Shown one piece after another: positions 29,908-40,391 of a stretch of DNA of 44,109 nt (position 1 is the first letter of the stretch; the number at the start of each line of letters is the position of its first letter). The translations under genes were made by a program, and so were the position numbers. The notes below the pieces were generated by a model. That model saw nothing but the letters and a program-made list of their open reading frames with translations, searched no databases and had not been told where the DNA came from. Source of the DNA: Enterobacter sp. (GTDB lineage Bacteria; Pseudomonadota; Gammaproteobacteria; Enterobacterales; Enterobacteriaceae); assembly GCA_022649305.1 (NCBI GenBank), contig JALCNW010000034.1, positions 1 through 44,109 on the forward strand, given 5' to 3'.

Positions 29908-30918
29908 ATGTACTACCCCTTCGTTCGTAAAGCCCTTTTCCAGCTCGATCCCGAGCGCGCCCATGAATTGACATTCCAGCAGTTACGCCGCATTACAGGA
30001 ACGCCGCTTGAAGCGCTGGTGCGCCAGAAAGTGCAGGAAAAACCTGTTCAATGCATGGGGCTGACGTTTAAGAATCCCCTTGGCCTGGCAGCAGGTCTGG
30101 ATAAAAACGGTGAGTGTATTGATGCGCTGGGGGCGATGGGTTTTGGTTCCATCGAAGTCGGCACCGTGACTCCGCGCGCTCAGGCTGGTAATGATAAACC
30201 GCGCCTGTTCCGTCTGGTCGAGGCCGAAGGTTTGATCAACCGTATGGGCTTTAATAATCTCGGGGTCGATCATCTGATTGAGAACGTGAAAAAAGCACAT
30301 TTCGATGGCGTGCTCGGCATTAATATCGGTAAAAATAAAGATACTCCGGTAGAGCAGGGCAAAGATGACTATCTGATTTGTATGGAAAAAACCTATGCTT
30401 ATGCCGGTTATATTGCGGTGAATATCTCTTCCCCCAATACGCCCGGTCTGCGTACCCTGCAATATGGTGAAGCGCTAGACGATCTTCTGGACGCCATTAA
30501 GAATAAGCAGAAAGAGCTTCAAATTACGCATCATAAATATGTTCCCGTTGCGGTAAAGATCGCCCCGGATCTTTCCATTGAAGAATTGATCCAGGTGGCC
30601 GACAGTTTAGTTCGCCATAATATCGATGGTGTTATTGCAACCAATACTACCCTCGATCGTTCTCTGGTACAGGGAATGAAAAACTGCGATGAAATGGGTG
30701 GCTTAAGTGGCCGTCCGGTTCAATTAAAAAGTACAGAAATTATTCGTGCCTTATCCGCAGAATTAAAAGGTCGTTTACCGATTATCGGCGTGGGTGGTAT
30801 CGACTCAGTTATCGCCGCCCGCGAGAAGATGGCGGCGGGAGCATCACTGGTGCAAATCTATTCGGGCTTTATTTTTAAAGGCCCTCAGTTGATTAAAGAA
30901 ATCGTTAATCACATCTAA
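29908..30918 (+). CDS. pyrD: Dihydroorotate dehydrogenase (quinone) PyrD
   Basis: PyrD is the class 2, membrane-associated flavoenzyme that oxidises dihydroorotate to orotate with ubiquinone, in pyrimidine synthesis. The ATG at 29908 ([20 protein letters not shown]) gives 336 residues, as in E. coli; the frame is open 54 codons further upstream, but that part is the promoter. The N-terminal amphipathic helices that contact the membrane are residues about 1-35. The FMN/substrate segments include [24 protein letters not shown] and [12 protein letters not shown], with the catalytic base S175. GVGGIDS and [12 protein letters not shown] bind the FMN phosphate. A strong terminator follows. Confidence 0.98.
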   Translation: MYYPFVRKALFQLDPERAHELTFQQLRRITGTPLEALVRQKVQEKPVQCMGLTFKNPLGLAAGLDKNGECIDALGAMGFGSIEVGTVTPRAQAGNDKPRLFRLVEAEGLINRMGFNNLGVDHLIENVKKAHFDGVLGINIGKNKDTPVEQGKDDYLICMEKTYAYAGYIAVNISSPNTPGLRTLQYGEALDDLLDAIKNKQKELQITHHKYVPVAVKIAPDLSIEELIQVADSLVRHNIDGVIATNTTLDRSLVQGMKNCDEMGGLSGRPVQLKSTEIIRALSAELKGRLPIIGVGGIDSVIAAREKMAAGASLVQIYSGFIFKGPQLIKEIVNHI

Positions 30919-30935
30919 TCTTTTTTCTTAATCAG

Positions 30936-30970
30936 ACAACCAGGGCTTTATTTCCAGCCCTGGTTGTTTT
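30936..30970 (+). terminator. Intrinsic terminator of pyrD
   Basis: An 11-bp perfect stem ACAACCAGGGC / GCCCTGGTTGT with a 10-nt loop is followed by TTT. It starts 17 bp after the pyrD stop. Confidence 0.85.
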
Positions 30971-31084
30971 ATATTCCGTCATTGTTGCTTATTTAGACAT
31001 TATGGTCTTTTATTATTGATGTTATAAACGAAGCGAGAAGCAGGACTTTTTTAGAACAGGATGTTGAGGAATTGGGAGAGGAAA

Positions 31085-31627
31085 ATGCGAATTAAACCTG
31101 ACGATAACTGGCAATGGTATTTTTGCGAAGAGCACGATCGAATGATGCTCGATTTAGCCAATGGCATGTTATTTCGTTCTCGTTTCGCTCGCCGGATGCT
31201 GACCCCAGACGCCTTTGCACCGTCCGGTTTTTGTGTCGATGATGCCGCTCTGTATTTCTCATTTGAAGAAAAGTGCCGCGATTTAGTGCTCTCCAAAGAG
31301 CAACGTGCCGAGCTGGTGTTGAATGCGCTGGTGGCTATTCGTTTCCTGAAACCGCAGATGCCGAAAAGCTGGCATTTCCTGGCTCACGGACAATCATGGT
31401 CACCCGTCACAGGCGATGCAGCCTGCGTCAACCTCAGCGATACCGCAGAGGAAGTGAGCCTGCTGGTGGTTGAACCGGGTGAAAATGCCGCCCTGTGTTT
31501 ACTGGCGCAACCTGGCGTGGTGATTGCCGGGCGCATGATGCAGCTGGGCGATGCGATCAAAGTCATGAATGACCGGCTGAAACCGCAACTGCGTATTGAT
31601 ACATTCAGTCTCGAACAGGCCGTTTAA
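31085..31627 (+). CDS. zapC: Cell division protein ZapC
   Basis: ZapC is a cytoplasmic FtsZ-binding protein that promotes bundling of Z-ring protofilaments and lowers FtsZ GTPase activity. The ATG at 31085 ([13 protein letters not shown]) gives 180 residues, the E. coli length, and follows a good RBS (GGGAGAGG). The upstream in-frame ATG at 31061 is rejected because it would include this RBS. Conserved stretches are [29 protein letters not shown] and [14 protein letters not shown]. The stop codon overlaps that of the convergent ycbX within a TTAA. Confidence 0.95.
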   Translation: MRIKPDDNWQWYFCEEHDRMMLDLANGMLFRSRFARRMLTPDAFAPSGFCVDDAALYFSFEEKCRDLVLSKEQRAELVLNALVAIRFLKPQMPKSWHFLAHGQSWSPVTGDAACVNLSDTAEEVSLLVVEPGENAALCLLAQPGVVIAGRMMQLGDAIKVMNDRLKPQLRIDTFSLEQAV

Positions 31628-32733
31628 AGCTCCAGCTGTAGCGATGTCTTCGGAATACAGCTACAGCACAGGATCGTACCATCATTGCCTACCGCCGATT
31701 TTTTCAACGCCGTGACCTCACCCTCTACTAACGTTATGCGACAGCTCCCACAGATCCCCGCGCGACATGAGTAGGGAACACGTATCCCCGCTTGCTCAAG
31801 CTGTTCTAGCAAGACCTGCTGATTATTCCCTGGAAGCATTTTACCTTGCCACTGAAGGGTCACTGCCGTAGCCGGATGAACCTCGATATCAGCTTCGTCT
31901 TCGTCGGTACCTGGGCCGTAAACTCTGCCTGGGGCGGTTGCAAGAATCTCGACTTCATCACCCGCGCGGATTACGCCGCTGGATCGCGGAATAAGATTCT
32001 GACCGAAATCAACGTCGCCGTTATCCTGCGCGGTTCGGAAAGATTGCAGCGTTTTCAGCGGTTCGCCGGAAGGATGCTTTTGTCCTTTTTCAGGGCTGAT
32101 GGTGGTGAAAATGCAACGGCTGCACGGTTTCACTACATCAAAGACCACGCTGCCAATACGAATGACTTTCCAGGTGTCCTCTTCCCATGCTTGCGCACCG
32201 GTAACGACGAGATTGGGGCGAAACTGCTCCATTTTCACGCTGGCCGGGCAGCGGTTCTGTAAATCTCGCAGCGACGCCTCGTTGGTCAGCAGGAAAGGGA
32301 AGCCGTCGGCAAAGGAGAGGGGAACCGCTTCGAATCGCTTAACACGACGTGTCGGCTCAGGCCCTACCCAACGCAGCTGTACTTCCCGGGAAAAGAAGCT
32401 CGTTAACCAACGGTTGATATCGTCGGGAGCAACGCGCGCGGTAAAGTGATTTCCCCACACTTCCGTTGGTGCGTCAACAGAGGCAAAGTCGTTAAAGCGG
32501 ACGATGACGCTGGAGCCGTCTGGTGCCGTGAGATGTAAGCCGTCATGCAGCGGTGCGGGAGTAAAGCGCACCATTTGCGGAAACTGACGCGCGGTGATGA
32601 ACGTTCCGTCAGGCTCGGTGACCATAAAGATGCGATCAAAGGCAAAACCGCTGACGTCTGCAAGCGCATGAGTCAGCCCAATTCCGCGCATCGATTTAAC
32701 CGGATGGATGAAAAGCCTGGATAACGTCGCCAC
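31624..32733 (-). CDS. ycbX: YcbX, MOSC-domain and 2Fe-2S ferredoxin-domain protein
   Basis: YcbX is a molybdenum-cofactor enzyme: in E. coli it detoxifies N-hydroxylated bases such as 6-hydroxylaminopurine. The start chosen is GTG at 32733 (read as [17 protein letters not shown]), preceded by GGGAG. It gives 369 residues, exactly the E. coli length; the ATG at 32766 would add 11 unrelated residues. Domains in order: MOSC N-terminal barrel (residues about 1-110); MOSC domain, with the probable Mo-binding Cys in [12 protein letters not shown]; then a C-terminal plant-type ferredoxin domain with [11 protein letters not shown] and ILCCSC, the cluster cysteines. It is divergent from rlmL. Confidence 0.95.
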   Translation of the reverse strand: MATLSRLFIHPVKSMRGIGLTHALADVSGFAFDRIFMVTEPDGTFITARQFPQMVRFTPAPLHDGLHLTAPDGSSVIVRFNDFASVDAPTEVWGNHFTARVAPDDINRWLTSFFSREVQLRWVGPEPTRRVKRFEAVPLSFADGFPFLLTNEASLRDLQNRCPASVKMEQFRPNLVVTGAQAWEEDTWKVIRIGSVVFDVVKPCSRCIFTTISPEKGQKHPSGEPLKTLQSFRTAQDNGDVDFGQNLIPRSSGVIRAGDEVEILATAPGRVYGPGTDEDEADIEVHPATAVTLQWQGKMLPGNNQQVLLEQLEQAGIRVPYSCRAGICGSCRITLVEGEVTALKKSAVGNDGTILCCSCIPKTSLQLEL

Positions 32734-32792
32734 TGCGCACTCCCTCAAATGAAAATAAGCCTTCAACTTTATGACATAGAGCTCATATTAGC

Positions 32793-32798
32793 TATAAT
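32793..32798 (+). promoter_or_regulatory. Probable -10 box of the rlmL promoter
   Basis: A perfect TATAAT, in an AGCTATAATG context, lies 35 bp before the rlmL ATG in the 99-bp gap shared with the divergent ycbX. The best -35 candidate is TTATGA at 32769-32774, 18 bp upstream, a weak match. Confidence 0.6.
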
Positions 32799-32832
32799 GC
32801 GCAGCAATTTTCTTAGAGTAACAAGTGACGAT

Positions 32833-34941
32833 ATGAATTCTCTGTTTGCCAGTACGGCCCGTGGGCTGGAAGAGCTGTTAAAAACTGAACTGGAAGGGCT
32901 TGGCGCGAAAGAGTGCCAGGTCGTTCAGGGTGGCGTCCATTTTGAGGGCGACACGCGGCTTATTTACCAGAGCCTGATGTGGAGTCGCCTGGCATCGCGC
33001 ATTATGCTGCCATTAGGTGCCTGTAAGGTCTACAGCGACCTCGACCTGTATCTCGGTGTGCAGGCAACTGACTGGACAGAGATTTTTACGCCTGGTGCTA
33101 CCTTTGCCGTGCATTTTAGCGGGCTTAACGACGAAATTCGTAATAGCCAGTACGGTGCCCTGAAGGTGAAAGACGCCATCGTGGATAGCTTTACGCGTAA
33201 AAACCTGGAACGCCCGAACGTCGATCGTGAAAACCCAGATTTGCGCATCAACGTGTGGCTCAATAAAGAGACGGCACATATTTCTTTGGATCTGTGTGGC
33301 GAGGGCTTGCATCAGCGCGGCTACCGCGAACGCGCGGGTATTGCGCCGATCAAAGAAAACCTGGCATCGGCCATTGTGATGCGTTCTGGCTGGCAGCCAG
33401 GCACTCCGCTGCTCGATCCAATGTGTGGTTCTGGTACGTTGCTGATTGAAGCGGCAATGATGGCAACCGATCGCGCGCCGGGTCTGCATCGCGGAAAGTG
33501 GGGCTTTGGTGGCTGGGCTCAGCACGATGAGGCTATCTGGCAAGAGGTTAAGGCCGAGGCGCAAACGCGCGCCCGTAATGGTCTGGCGGATTATGGCTCA
33601 CGTTTCTATGGCTCCGACAGCGATTCTCGCGTGATTGAACGCGCTCGCAGCAACGCCCGTCGCGCCGGTATTGGCGAACTGATCTCCTTTGAAGTCAAAG
33701 ATGTCGCCCAGTTAAGCAATCCACTGCCAAAAGGCCCGTATGGCACGGTTATCAGTAATCCACCGTACGGTGAACGTCTGGATAGCGAACCGGCACTGAT
33801 CGCGCTTCATAGTCTGTTTGGTCGCACCATGAAAGACTATTTTGGTGGCTGGAATCTGTCTATTTTCAGCGGCTCCCCGGAACTGCTGAGCTGCCTGCAA
33901 CTGCGCGCCGAGCGCCAGTTTAAAGCCAAAAACGGTCCGCTGGATTGCGTACAGAAAAACTATCATCTGACGGAAAAAGAGGGTGACAGTAAACCGTCCA
34001 CCGTTGCAGAAGATTACGCTAACCGCCTGCGCAAGAATCTGAAGAAATTTGAGAAATGGGCGAAGCAGGAAGGCATTGAATGTTATCGCCTGTACGACGC
34101 TGATTTGCCGGAATATAACGTGGCGGTAGACCGCTACGCTGACTGGGTTGTCGTGCAGGAATACGCTGCGCCAAAAACCATTGATGCGCAGAAAGCGCGT
34201 CAACGTTTGTTGGATATTATTGCCGCAACGATTGGCGTATTAGGCATTGCACCGAATAAACTGGTACTGAAAACCCGTGAACGTCAGAAAGGTACGAATC
34301 AATACCAGAAGATGGGCGACAAGGGTGACTTTATCGAAGTCGGCGAATACAACGCGCGCCTGTGGGTTAACCTGACGGATTATCTCGATACCGGTTTGTT
34401 CCTCGATCACCGCATCGCCCGCCGTATGCTGGGTCAGATGAGCAAAGGTAAAGACTTCCTGAACTTGTTCGCCTACACCGGTACTGCGAGCGTACACGCA
34501 GGTCTGGGCGGTGCGCGCAGCACCACCACGATGGATATGTCACGCACTTACCTTGAGTGGGCAGAACGTAACCTGCGTCTCAACGGCCTGACAGGGCGCC
34601 AACACCGCCTGTTGCAGGCTGACGTATTGGGATGGCTGCGTGATACCGACGAACAGTTCGACCTGATCTTCATTGATCCGCCGACGTTCTCCAACTCCAA
34701 ACGTATGGAAGACACCTTCGACGTTCAGCGCGACCACATCCGACTGATGACCGATCTGAAGCGTCTGCTGCGAAAAGGCGGCACCATCATGTTCTCAAAC
34801 AACAAACGCGGCTTCCGTATGGACAATGACGGACTGGCAGCGCTGGGACTGAAAGCACAAGAAATTAGCCAAAAAACACTGTCTCAGGACTTTGCCCGTA
34901 ATCGTCAAATTCACAACTGCTGGTTGATAACCACGGTCTGA
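32833..34941 (+). CDS. rlmL: Bifunctional 23S rRNA methyltransferase RlmKL
   Basis: This fused enzyme makes m2G2445 (RlmL half) and m7G2069 (RlmK half) in 23S rRNA. The ATG at 32833 ([16 protein letters not shown]) gives 702 residues, the E. coli length; the open frame upstream covers the promoter and is rejected. A THUMP RNA-binding domain (about residues 45-155) is followed by the first methyltransferase domain, with [17 protein letters not shown] (SAM binding) and the N-P-P-Y motif in [11 protein letters not shown]. The second domain shows [16 protein letters not shown] and [15 protein letters not shown]. uup, another ribosome-linked gene, starts 12 bp later. Confidence 0.98.
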   Translation: MNSLFASTARGLEELLKTELEGLGAKECQVVQGGVHFEGDTRLIYQSLMWSRLASRIMLPLGACKVYSDLDLYLGVQATDWTEIFTPGATFAVHFSGLNDEIRNSQYGALKVKDAIVDSFTRKNLERPNVDRENPDLRINVWLNKETAHISLDLCGEGLHQRGYRERAGIAPIKENLASAIVMRSGWQPGTPLLDPMCGSGTLLIEAAMMATDRAPGLHRGKWGFGGWAQHDEAIWQEVKAEAQTRARNGLADYGSRFYGSDSDSRVIERARSNARRAGIGELISFEVKDVAQLSNPLPKGPYGTVISNPPYGERLDSEPALIALHSLFGRTMKDYFGGWNLSIFSGSPELLSCLQLRAERQFKAKNGPLDCVQKNYHLTEKEGDSKPSTVAEDYANRLRKNLKKFEKWAKQEGIECYRLYDADLPEYNVAVDRYADWVVVQEYAAPKTIDAQKARQRLLDIIAATIGVLGIAPNKLVLKTRERQKGTNQYQKMGDKGDFIEVGEYNARLWVNLTDYLDTGLFLDHRIARRMLGQMSKGKDFLNLFAYTGTASVHAGLGGARSTTTMDMSRTYLEWAERNLRLNGLTGRQHRLLQADVLGWLRDTDEQFDLIFIDPPTFSNSKRMEDTFDVQRDHIRLMTDLKRLLRKGGTIMFSNNKRGFRMDNDGLAALGLKAQEISQKTLSQDFARNRQIHNCWLITTV

Positions 34942-34953
34942 AAGGAAATATAA

Positions 34954-36861
34954 ATGTCATTAATTAGTATGCACGGTGCCTGGCTGTCATTCAGTGATGC
35001 ACCCCTTCTCGATGATACTGAACTGCACATCGAAGATAACGAACGTGTGTGTTTAGTGGGTCGTAATGGTGCGGGTAAATCCACGCTGATGAAGATCCTT
35101 AATCGTGAACTGGGTCTGGATGATGGACGTATTGTTTACGAGCAAGACTTGATCGTCTCCCGTTTGCAACAGGATCCGCCGCGCAACGTCGCGGGCAGCG
35201 TGTACGATTTTGTCGCTGAGGGGATCTCTGAGCAAGCTGAATATCTGAAGGGATATCACGAAGTTTCTCATCTGGTGATGACCGATCCGAGTGAAAAAAA
35301 TCTCAATGAGATGGCGCGTCTTCAGGATCTGCTCGATCACCACGGCCTGTGGCAGCTGGAAAGCCGTATTAACGAAGTTCTGGAGCAGTTAGGTCTGGAA
35401 GCAGATACGGAACTGGCGTCTCTTTCTGGCGGCTGGCTGCGTAAAGCGGCACTGGGTCGCGCGCTGGTGAGCGGGCCGAAAGTGTTGCTGCTTGACGAAC
35501 CGACAAACCACCTGGATATTGAAGCAATAGACTGGCTGGAAGGGTTCCTGAAAACCTTCAATGGCACCCTTATCTTCATCTCGCATGACCGTTCGTTTAT
35601 CCGCAATATGGCGACCCGTATTGTCGATCTGGATCGCGGCAAGCTGGTGACTTATCCGGGTGATTACGACACCTACCTGCTTGAAAAAGAAGAGAACCTG
35701 CGCGTTCAGGAACTGCAAAACGCCGAGTTCGATCGCAAGCTGGCACAGGAAGAGGTCTGGATCCGTCAGGGCATTAAAGCACGTCGTACCCGTAACGAAG
35801 GCCGTGTTCGAGCGCTGAAAGCCATGCGTAACGAACGTAGTGAACGTCGCGAAGTGATGGGCACCGCGAAAATGCAGGTTGAAGAGGCCTCTCGCTCTGG
35901 CAAGATTGTCTTCGAAATGGAAAATGTCGATTACCAGGTCGATGGCAAAGTGCTGGTCAAGGACTTCTCCGCTCAGGTTCAGCGCGGCGATAAAATCGCA
36001 TTGATTGGTCCGAACGGCTGCGGTAAGACTACGTTGCTGAAACTGATGCTGGGCCAGTTACAGGCTGATAGCGGACGCGTACATTGCGGTACAAAGCTTG
36101 AAGTTGCCTATTTTGATCAGCACCGTGCTGAACTCGATCCCGACAGAACGGTGATGGACAACCTGGCGGAAGGTAAGCAGGAAGTGTTGGTGAACGGTAA
36201 ACCGCGCCATGTCCTGGGCTATCTGCAGGACTTCTTGTTCCATCCTAAGCGTGCAATGACGCCGGTTCGCGCGCTGTCTGGCGGTGAGCGTAACCGTCTG
36301 TTGCTGGCTCGTCTGTTCCTCAAACCAAGTAACCTGTTAATTCTCGATGAACCGACTAACGATTTGGATGTCGAAACGCTTGAATTGCTTGAAGAACTGA
36401 TCGACGGCTATCAAGGCACCGTGATGCTGGTCAGCCACGACCGTCAGTTTGTCGATAATACCGTGACGGAGTGCTGGATTTTTGAAGGTGCTGGTCATAT
36501 TGGTCGTTATGTTGGCGGCTATCATGATGCGCGTGGACAGCAATCGCAGTCTCAGGCGGTAAAACAGTCAAAAGCCAAAAATGGACAGGAAACTGCTGTC
36601 GCAAAAGCAGAAACTGTCAAAAAATCGACCGTCAAAATGAGTTATAACCTGCAGCGCGAACTTGAAGGCCTGCCTCAACGTCTTGAGGAGCTGGAAGGGA
36701 ACCTGGAAACGCTACAGGCACAAGTTGCAGATGCGTCCTTCTTTAGTCAGCCGCACGACTATACTCAGAAAATATTGGCCGATCTTAGCCTGGCCGAAAA
36801 GGCGCTGGAAGAAGCATTTGAGCGTTGGGAGTACCTTGAGGCTCTGAAAAACGGCGCATAA
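34954..36861 (+). CDS. uup: ABC-F ATPase Uup
   Basis: Uup is a soluble tandem ABC-F protein without membrane domains; in E. coli it acts on ribosomes, and its loss increases precise excision of transposons. The protein has 635 residues, as in E. coli. ABC1 has Walker A GRNGAGKST at residues 36-44, signature LSGGWLRKAALGRAL and Walker B VLLLDEPTNHLDI. ABC2 has Walker A GPNGCGKTT at residues 352-360, signature LSGGERNRLL and LLILDEPTNDLDV. The linker after ABC1 is rich in Arg and Glu (IRQGIKARRTRNEGRVRAL), as in other ABC-F proteins. The C-terminus (about 550-635) is a coiled coil that binds DNA in the E. coli protein. Confidence 0.98.
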   Translation: MSLISMHGAWLSFSDAPLLDDTELHIEDNERVCLVGRNGAGKSTLMKILNRELGLDDGRIVYEQDLIVSRLQQDPPRNVAGSVYDFVAEGISEQAEYLKGYHEVSHLVMTDPSEKNLNEMARLQDLLDHHGLWQLESRINEVLEQLGLEADTELASLSGGWLRKAALGRALVSGPKVLLLDEPTNHLDIEAIDWLEGFLKTFNGTLIFISHDRSFIRNMATRIVDLDRGKLVTYPGDYDTYLLEKEENLRVQELQNAEFDRKLAQEEVWIRQGIKARRTRNEGRVRALKAMRNERSERREVMGTAKMQVEEASRSGKIVFEMENVDYQVDGKVLVKDFSAQVQRGDKIALIGPNGCGKTTLLKLMLGQLQADSGRVHCGTKLEVAYFDQHRAELDPDRTVMDNLAEGKQEVLVNGKPRHVLGYLQDFLFHPKRAMTPVRALSGGERNRLLLARLFLKPSNLLILDEPTNDLDVETLELLEELIDGYQGTVMLVSHDRQFVDNTVTECWIFEGAGHIGRYVGGYHDARGQQSQSQAVKQSKAKNGQETAVAKAETVKKSTVKMSYNLQRELEGLPQRLEELEGNLETLQAQVADASFFSQPHDYTQKILADLSLAEKALEEAFERWEYLEALKNGA

Positions 36862-36874
36862 ACAGGGATACACT

Positions 36875-38128
36875 ATGTGTGATCAGCACCATGCCGACCG
36901 GCATATTTTATGTTCACAATGCGATATGCTCGTGGCGCTGCCCGAGCTGGGTTACGGACATAAGGCGGCATGCCCGCGGTGCGGGGCAACGCTGACAACC
37001 GAGTGGGACGCGCCAAGGCAGCGTCCCACTGCTTATGCTATTGCAGCGCTGTTTATGCTGTTGCTCTCCAATCTGTTTCCCTTTATTTATATGAAAGTCG
37101 GGGGGATGACCAGCGAAGTCAATTTGCTGGAAATCCCGGGCGTGATGTTCTCTGAAGATTACGCGAGCCTTGGCACTTTCTTTCTCCTTTTTGTCCAGAT
37201 TGTCCCGGCCTTTTGTCTGACCATCATTTTATTGTTGGTCAACCGCGTTCGAATGCCAGTGAAGCTTAAGCTCATCCTGGCCCGAATTTTCTTCCAGTTA
37301 AAAAGCTGGGGAATGGCGGAGATTTTTCTCGCCGGTATTCTGGTGAGTTTCGTCAAGCTAATGGCTTACGGCGACGTGGGGATCGGCAGCAGCTTTATTC
37401 CCTGGTGTCTCTATTGCGTGCTTCAACTTCGCGCCTTCCAGTGCGTCGATCGTCGCTGGGCTTGGGATGACATTGCGCCTGCACCAACGTTACCGCAGAC
37501 GGTGAAAGTGGGCGTGCCGGGTATCCGCCAGGGCTTACGCTCCTGCTCCTGCTGTACCGCGGTTTTACCTGTTGATGTTGAAGTCTGCCCGCGATGTGAA
37601 ACGAAAGGCTATGCGCGACGTAAAAATAGTCTCCAGTGGACGATGGCATTACTGGTCACTTCGATCATGCTTTATCTGCCAGCGAACATTTTACCTATCA
37701 TGATAACGGACCTGCTCGGCGACAAGATGCCCTCGACCATCCTTGCCGGGGTGGTGCTGTTATGGGGTGAAGGCTCTTACCCGGTCGCCATGGTGATTTT
37801 TATCGCCAGTATTATGGTGCCGACATTAAAAATGATTGCGATTGCCTGGCTATGCTGGGATGCGAAAGGGCATGGAAAACGCGATAGCGAACGCATGCAT
37901 TTGATTTATGAAGTGGTTGAGTTCGTTGGGCGTTGGTCAATGATTGACGTGTTTGTAATAGCCGTACTCTCTGCGCTGGTGCGCATGGGAGGGCTGATGA
38001 GTATTTACCCTGCTATTGGGGCGCTAATGTTTGCGTTGGTCGTCATTATGACGATGTTTGCGGCCATGACCTTCGACCCTCGTTTATCGTGGGATCGTGA
38101 GCCAGAGTCAAGCCATGAGGAAGAGTAA
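36875..38128 (+). CDS. pqiA: PqiA, inner-membrane subunit of the PqiABC lipid transport system
   Basis: PqiA is the multi-pass inner-membrane partner of the MCE protein PqiB, in a trans-envelope lipid transport machine of the E. coli Mla/Pqi/Yeb type. The protein has 417 residues, as in E. coli. It has two similar halves, each with a zinc-ribbon followed by about four membrane helices. The first ribbon uses CSQC and CPRC (HILCSQCDMLVALP ... ACPRCGATL). The second uses CSCC and CPRC (LRSCSCCTAVLPVDVEVCPRCETKGY). Helices are evident, for example, at TAYAIAALFMLLLSNLFPFIYM and WTMALLVTSIMLYLPANILPIMI. It begins 13 bp after uup; pqiB follows with a 4-bp gap. In E. coli the operon is paraquat inducible through SoxRS. 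Confidence 0.97.
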   Translation: MCDQHHADRHILCSQCDMLVALPELGYGHKAACPRCGATLTTEWDAPRQRPTAYAIAALFMLLLSNLFPFIYMKVGGMTSEVNLLEIPGVMFSEDYASLGTFFLLFVQIVPAFCLTIILLLVNRVRMPVKLKLILARIFFQLKSWGMAEIFLAGILVSFVKLMAYGDVGIGSSFIPWCLYCVLQLRAFQCVDRRWAWDDIAPAPTLPQTVKVGVPGIRQGLRSCSCCTAVLPVDVEVCPRCETKGYARRKNSLQWTMALLVTSIMLYLPANILPIMITDLLGDKMPSTILAGVVLLWGEGSYPVAMVIFIASIMVPTLKMIAIAWLCWDAKGHGKRDSERMHLIYEVVEFVGRWSMIDVFVIAVLSALVRMGGLMSIYPAIGALMFALVVIMTMFAAMTFDPRLSWDREPESSHEEE

Positions 38129-38132
38129 GAGC

Positions 38133-39773
38133 ATGGAAAATAAGAGTGGAGAGGCGAAAGTGCAGAAGGTCAAAAACTGGTCGCCGGTGTGGATCTTCCC
38201 CATCGTGACTGCGCTGATCGGTGCATGGATCCTGTTTTATCATTACAGCCATCAGGGACCGGAAGTCACGCTGATCACCACTAACGCGGAAGGTATTGAA
38301 GGGGGGAAAACCACCATCAAAAGCCGTAGCGTGGACGTAGGTGTGGTGGAGAGCGCCACCCTGACTGACGATTTGACGCATGTAGAAATCAAAGCGCGCC
38401 TCAATTCTGGAATGGAAAAACTGCTGCATGGTGATTCCGCATTCTGGGTAGTGAAACCGCAGGTTGGCCGTGAAGGGATCAGTGGTCTTGGAACGCTGCT
38501 CTCCGGGGCCTATATCGAACTACAGCCGGGCACAAAGGGCAGTCAGCCGGGGCAATATCAACTACTGGATGCGCCGCCGTTGGCACCGCCGGATGCGAAA
38601 GGCATCCGCGTGATCCTTGATAGTAAGAAAGCCGGTCAGCTTAGCCCAGGTGACCCCGTTCTGTTCAGGGGTTATCGCGTAGGCTCGGTTGAAACCAGTA
38701 CTTTTGATGCGCAAAAACGCGCTATCAGCTACCAGCTATTTATCAACGCGCCTAACGATCGTCTGGTCACCAGCAACGTTCGTTTCTGGAAAGACAGCGG
38801 TATTGCTGTGGATCTGACCTCTGCCGGTATGCGCGTTGAAATGGGCTCATTAACCACGCTCTTTGGCGGCGGCGTCAGCTTTGATGTCCCGGAAGGAATG
38901 GACTTAGGCCAGCCAGTTGCGGCGAAAACGCCATTCAAACTGTTCGACGATCAGAAAAGTATTCAGGATGCGCTTTATACCGATCATATTGATTACCTGA
39001 TGTTCTTCAAAGATTCTGTTCGCGGTTTGCAGCCTGGTGCGCCGGTTGAGTTCCGTGGTATTCGACTGGGAACGGTGGGTCAGGTGCCGTACTTTGTGCC
39101 GGGGCTGCGTCAGGTGCTGGACGATGATTATCGTATTCCTGTTCTGATCCGCATTGAGCCTGAGCGTTTGATAAACCAGGTTGGCGTCACAACGGACATT
39201 GCGTCGCATATCGCCGGGCTGATGGATCGTGGCTTACGCGGCTCGTTGAAAACCGGCAATCTGGTCACCGGCGCGCTGTATGTAGATATGGACTTCTACC
39301 CGAAAGCACCAGCGGTTACGGGTGTGCGTGAATTTGGCGGGTATAAGATCATCCCAACAGTGAGCAGTGGCCTGGCGCAGATCCAGCAGCGTTTAATGGA
39401 AACACTGGATAAGATCAACAATCTGCCGTTGAATCCGATGCTTGAACAAGCGACAAACTCGCTGAGTGAAAGCCAGGTAACGATGCGTCGCCTGCAAACA
39501 ACGCTGGATAATATCAATAAGATCACCGCTAATCAGTCGATGCAGCAGTTGCCTCAGGATATGCAGAAAACGTTGCGTGAGCTTAATCGCAGTATGCAGG
39601 GCTTCCAGCCAGGCTCGGCGGCGTATAACAAGATGGTTGCAGATATGCAGCGCCTGGATCAGGTATTGCGTGAACTGCAGCCGGTATTGAAAACGCTGAA
39701 TGAGAAAAGCAACGCGCTGGTATTTGAAGCGAAGGGCACAAAGGATCCTGAGCCTAAGAGGGCAAAAGAATGA
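38133..39773 (+). CDS. pqiB: PqiB, triple-MCE-domain periplasm-spanning protein
   Basis: PqiB is anchored in the inner membrane and forms a hexameric tube of stacked MCE rings with a coiled-coil needle that reaches towards the outer membrane, giving a path for lipids. The ATG at 38133 (MENKSGEAKVQKVKNW) gives 546 residues, the E. coli length; ATGs at 38097 and 38115 lie inside pqiA and are less likely. One membrane helix is at about residues 19-38 (VWIFPIVTALIGAWILFYHY). MCE domains begin near EVTLITTNAEGIEGGKT, GIRVILDSKKAGQLSPGDPV and DYLMFFKDSVRGLQPGAPVEFRGI. The last 130 residues are long helices. It overlaps pqiC by 4 nt (ATGA). Confidence 0.97.
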   Translation: MENKSGEAKVQKVKNWSPVWIFPIVTALIGAWILFYHYSHQGPEVTLITTNAEGIEGGKTTIKSRSVDVGVVESATLTDDLTHVEIKARLNSGMEKLLHGDSAFWVVKPQVGREGISGLGTLLSGAYIELQPGTKGSQPGQYQLLDAPPLAPPDAKGIRVILDSKKAGQLSPGDPVLFRGYRVGSVETSTFDAQKRAISYQLFINAPNDRLVTSNVRFWKDSGIAVDLTSAGMRVEMGSLTTLFGGGVSFDVPEGMDLGQPVAAKTPFKLFDDQKSIQDALYTDHIDYLMFFKDSVRGLQPGAPVEFRGIRLGTVGQVPYFVPGLRQVLDDDYRIPVLIRIEPERLINQVGVTTDIASHIAGLMDRGLRGSLKTGNLVTGALYVDMDFYPKAPAVTGVREFGGYKIIPTVSSGLAQIQQRLMETLDKINNLPLNPMLEQATNSLSESQVTMRRLQTTLDNINKITANQSMQQLPQDMQKTLRELNRSMQGFQPGSAAYNKMVADMQRLDQVLRELQPVLKTLNEKSNALVFEAKGTKDPEPKRAKE

Positions 39774-40336
39774 AAAAATGGCTATTGATCGCCGGGGCAG
39801 TTGCATTAACGGCCTGTAGTTCAGGAAGTGACAACAAAAGTTACTATCAGCTGCCGTTGGCGACGCAAGCAGCGGGGCAAACCACTGCTGCCCAGGGCAA
39901 CCGCCTGTTGTGGGTTGAACAAGTTTCTGTTCCTGACGCCCTCGCCGGAAACGGCGTGGTGTATCAGACCAGCGACGTGCAGTACGTCATTGCCACGAAT
40001 AATCTCTGGGCGAGTCCGTTGGATCAGCAGTTACGCAATACGCTGGTGGCTAATCTTAGTAGCCAGTTACCGGGCTGGGTTGTGGCTTCTCAACCATTGG
40101 GTAGCGATCAGGACACGCTTAACGTGAACGTTACCGGTTTCCACGGACGTTTCGATGGCAAGGTGGTGATTAGCGGTGAATGGCTTCTGAACCATCAGGG
40201 GCAGCTGATTAAGCGTCCGTTTTACCTTGAGCTGAAACAGCAGCAAGACGGTTACGACGAGATGGTCAAGATGCTGGCTCAGGGTTGGGCGCAGGAATCA
40301 ACCAGCATAGCCAGAGAGATTTCTCGTCTGCCATAA
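39770..40336 (+). CDS. pqiC: PqiC (YmbA), outer-membrane lipoprotein of the Pqi system
   Basis: PqiC is the lipoprotein that docks the PqiB needle at the inner face of the outer membrane. The protein has 188 residues (E. coli 187), of the ABC-type transport auxiliary lipoprotein family (DUF330). The signal MKKWLLIAGAVALTAC ends in a lipobox with lipidated C16. The next residues are SS, not Asp, so Lol sorting to the outer membrane is expected. Conserved segments include YYQLPLA, LWVEQVSVPDALAGNGVVYQTSDVQYV and LWASPLDQQLRNTLV. The stop is followed by a strong terminator closing pqiABC. Confidence 0.95.
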   Translation: MKKWLLIAGAVALTACSSGSDNKSYYQLPLATQAAGQTTAAQGNRLLWVEQVSVPDALAGNGVVYQTSDVQYVIATNNLWASPLDQQLRNTLVANLSSQLPGWVVASQPLGSDQDTLNVNVTGFHGRFDGKVVISGEWLLNHQGQLIKRPFYLELKQQQDGYDEMVKMLAQGWAQESTSIAREISRLP

Positions 40337-40355
40337 GTAAAATTCATTACCACAA

Positions 40356-40391
40356 GCCGCCATCCGCGTTTCGCTGATGGCGGTTTTTTTT
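40356..40391 (+). terminator. Intrinsic terminator of pqiABC
   Basis: An 8-bp stem CCGCCATC / GATGGCGG with an 11-nt loop is followed by eight Ts. It lies 20 bp after the pqiC stop. Confidence 0.92.
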
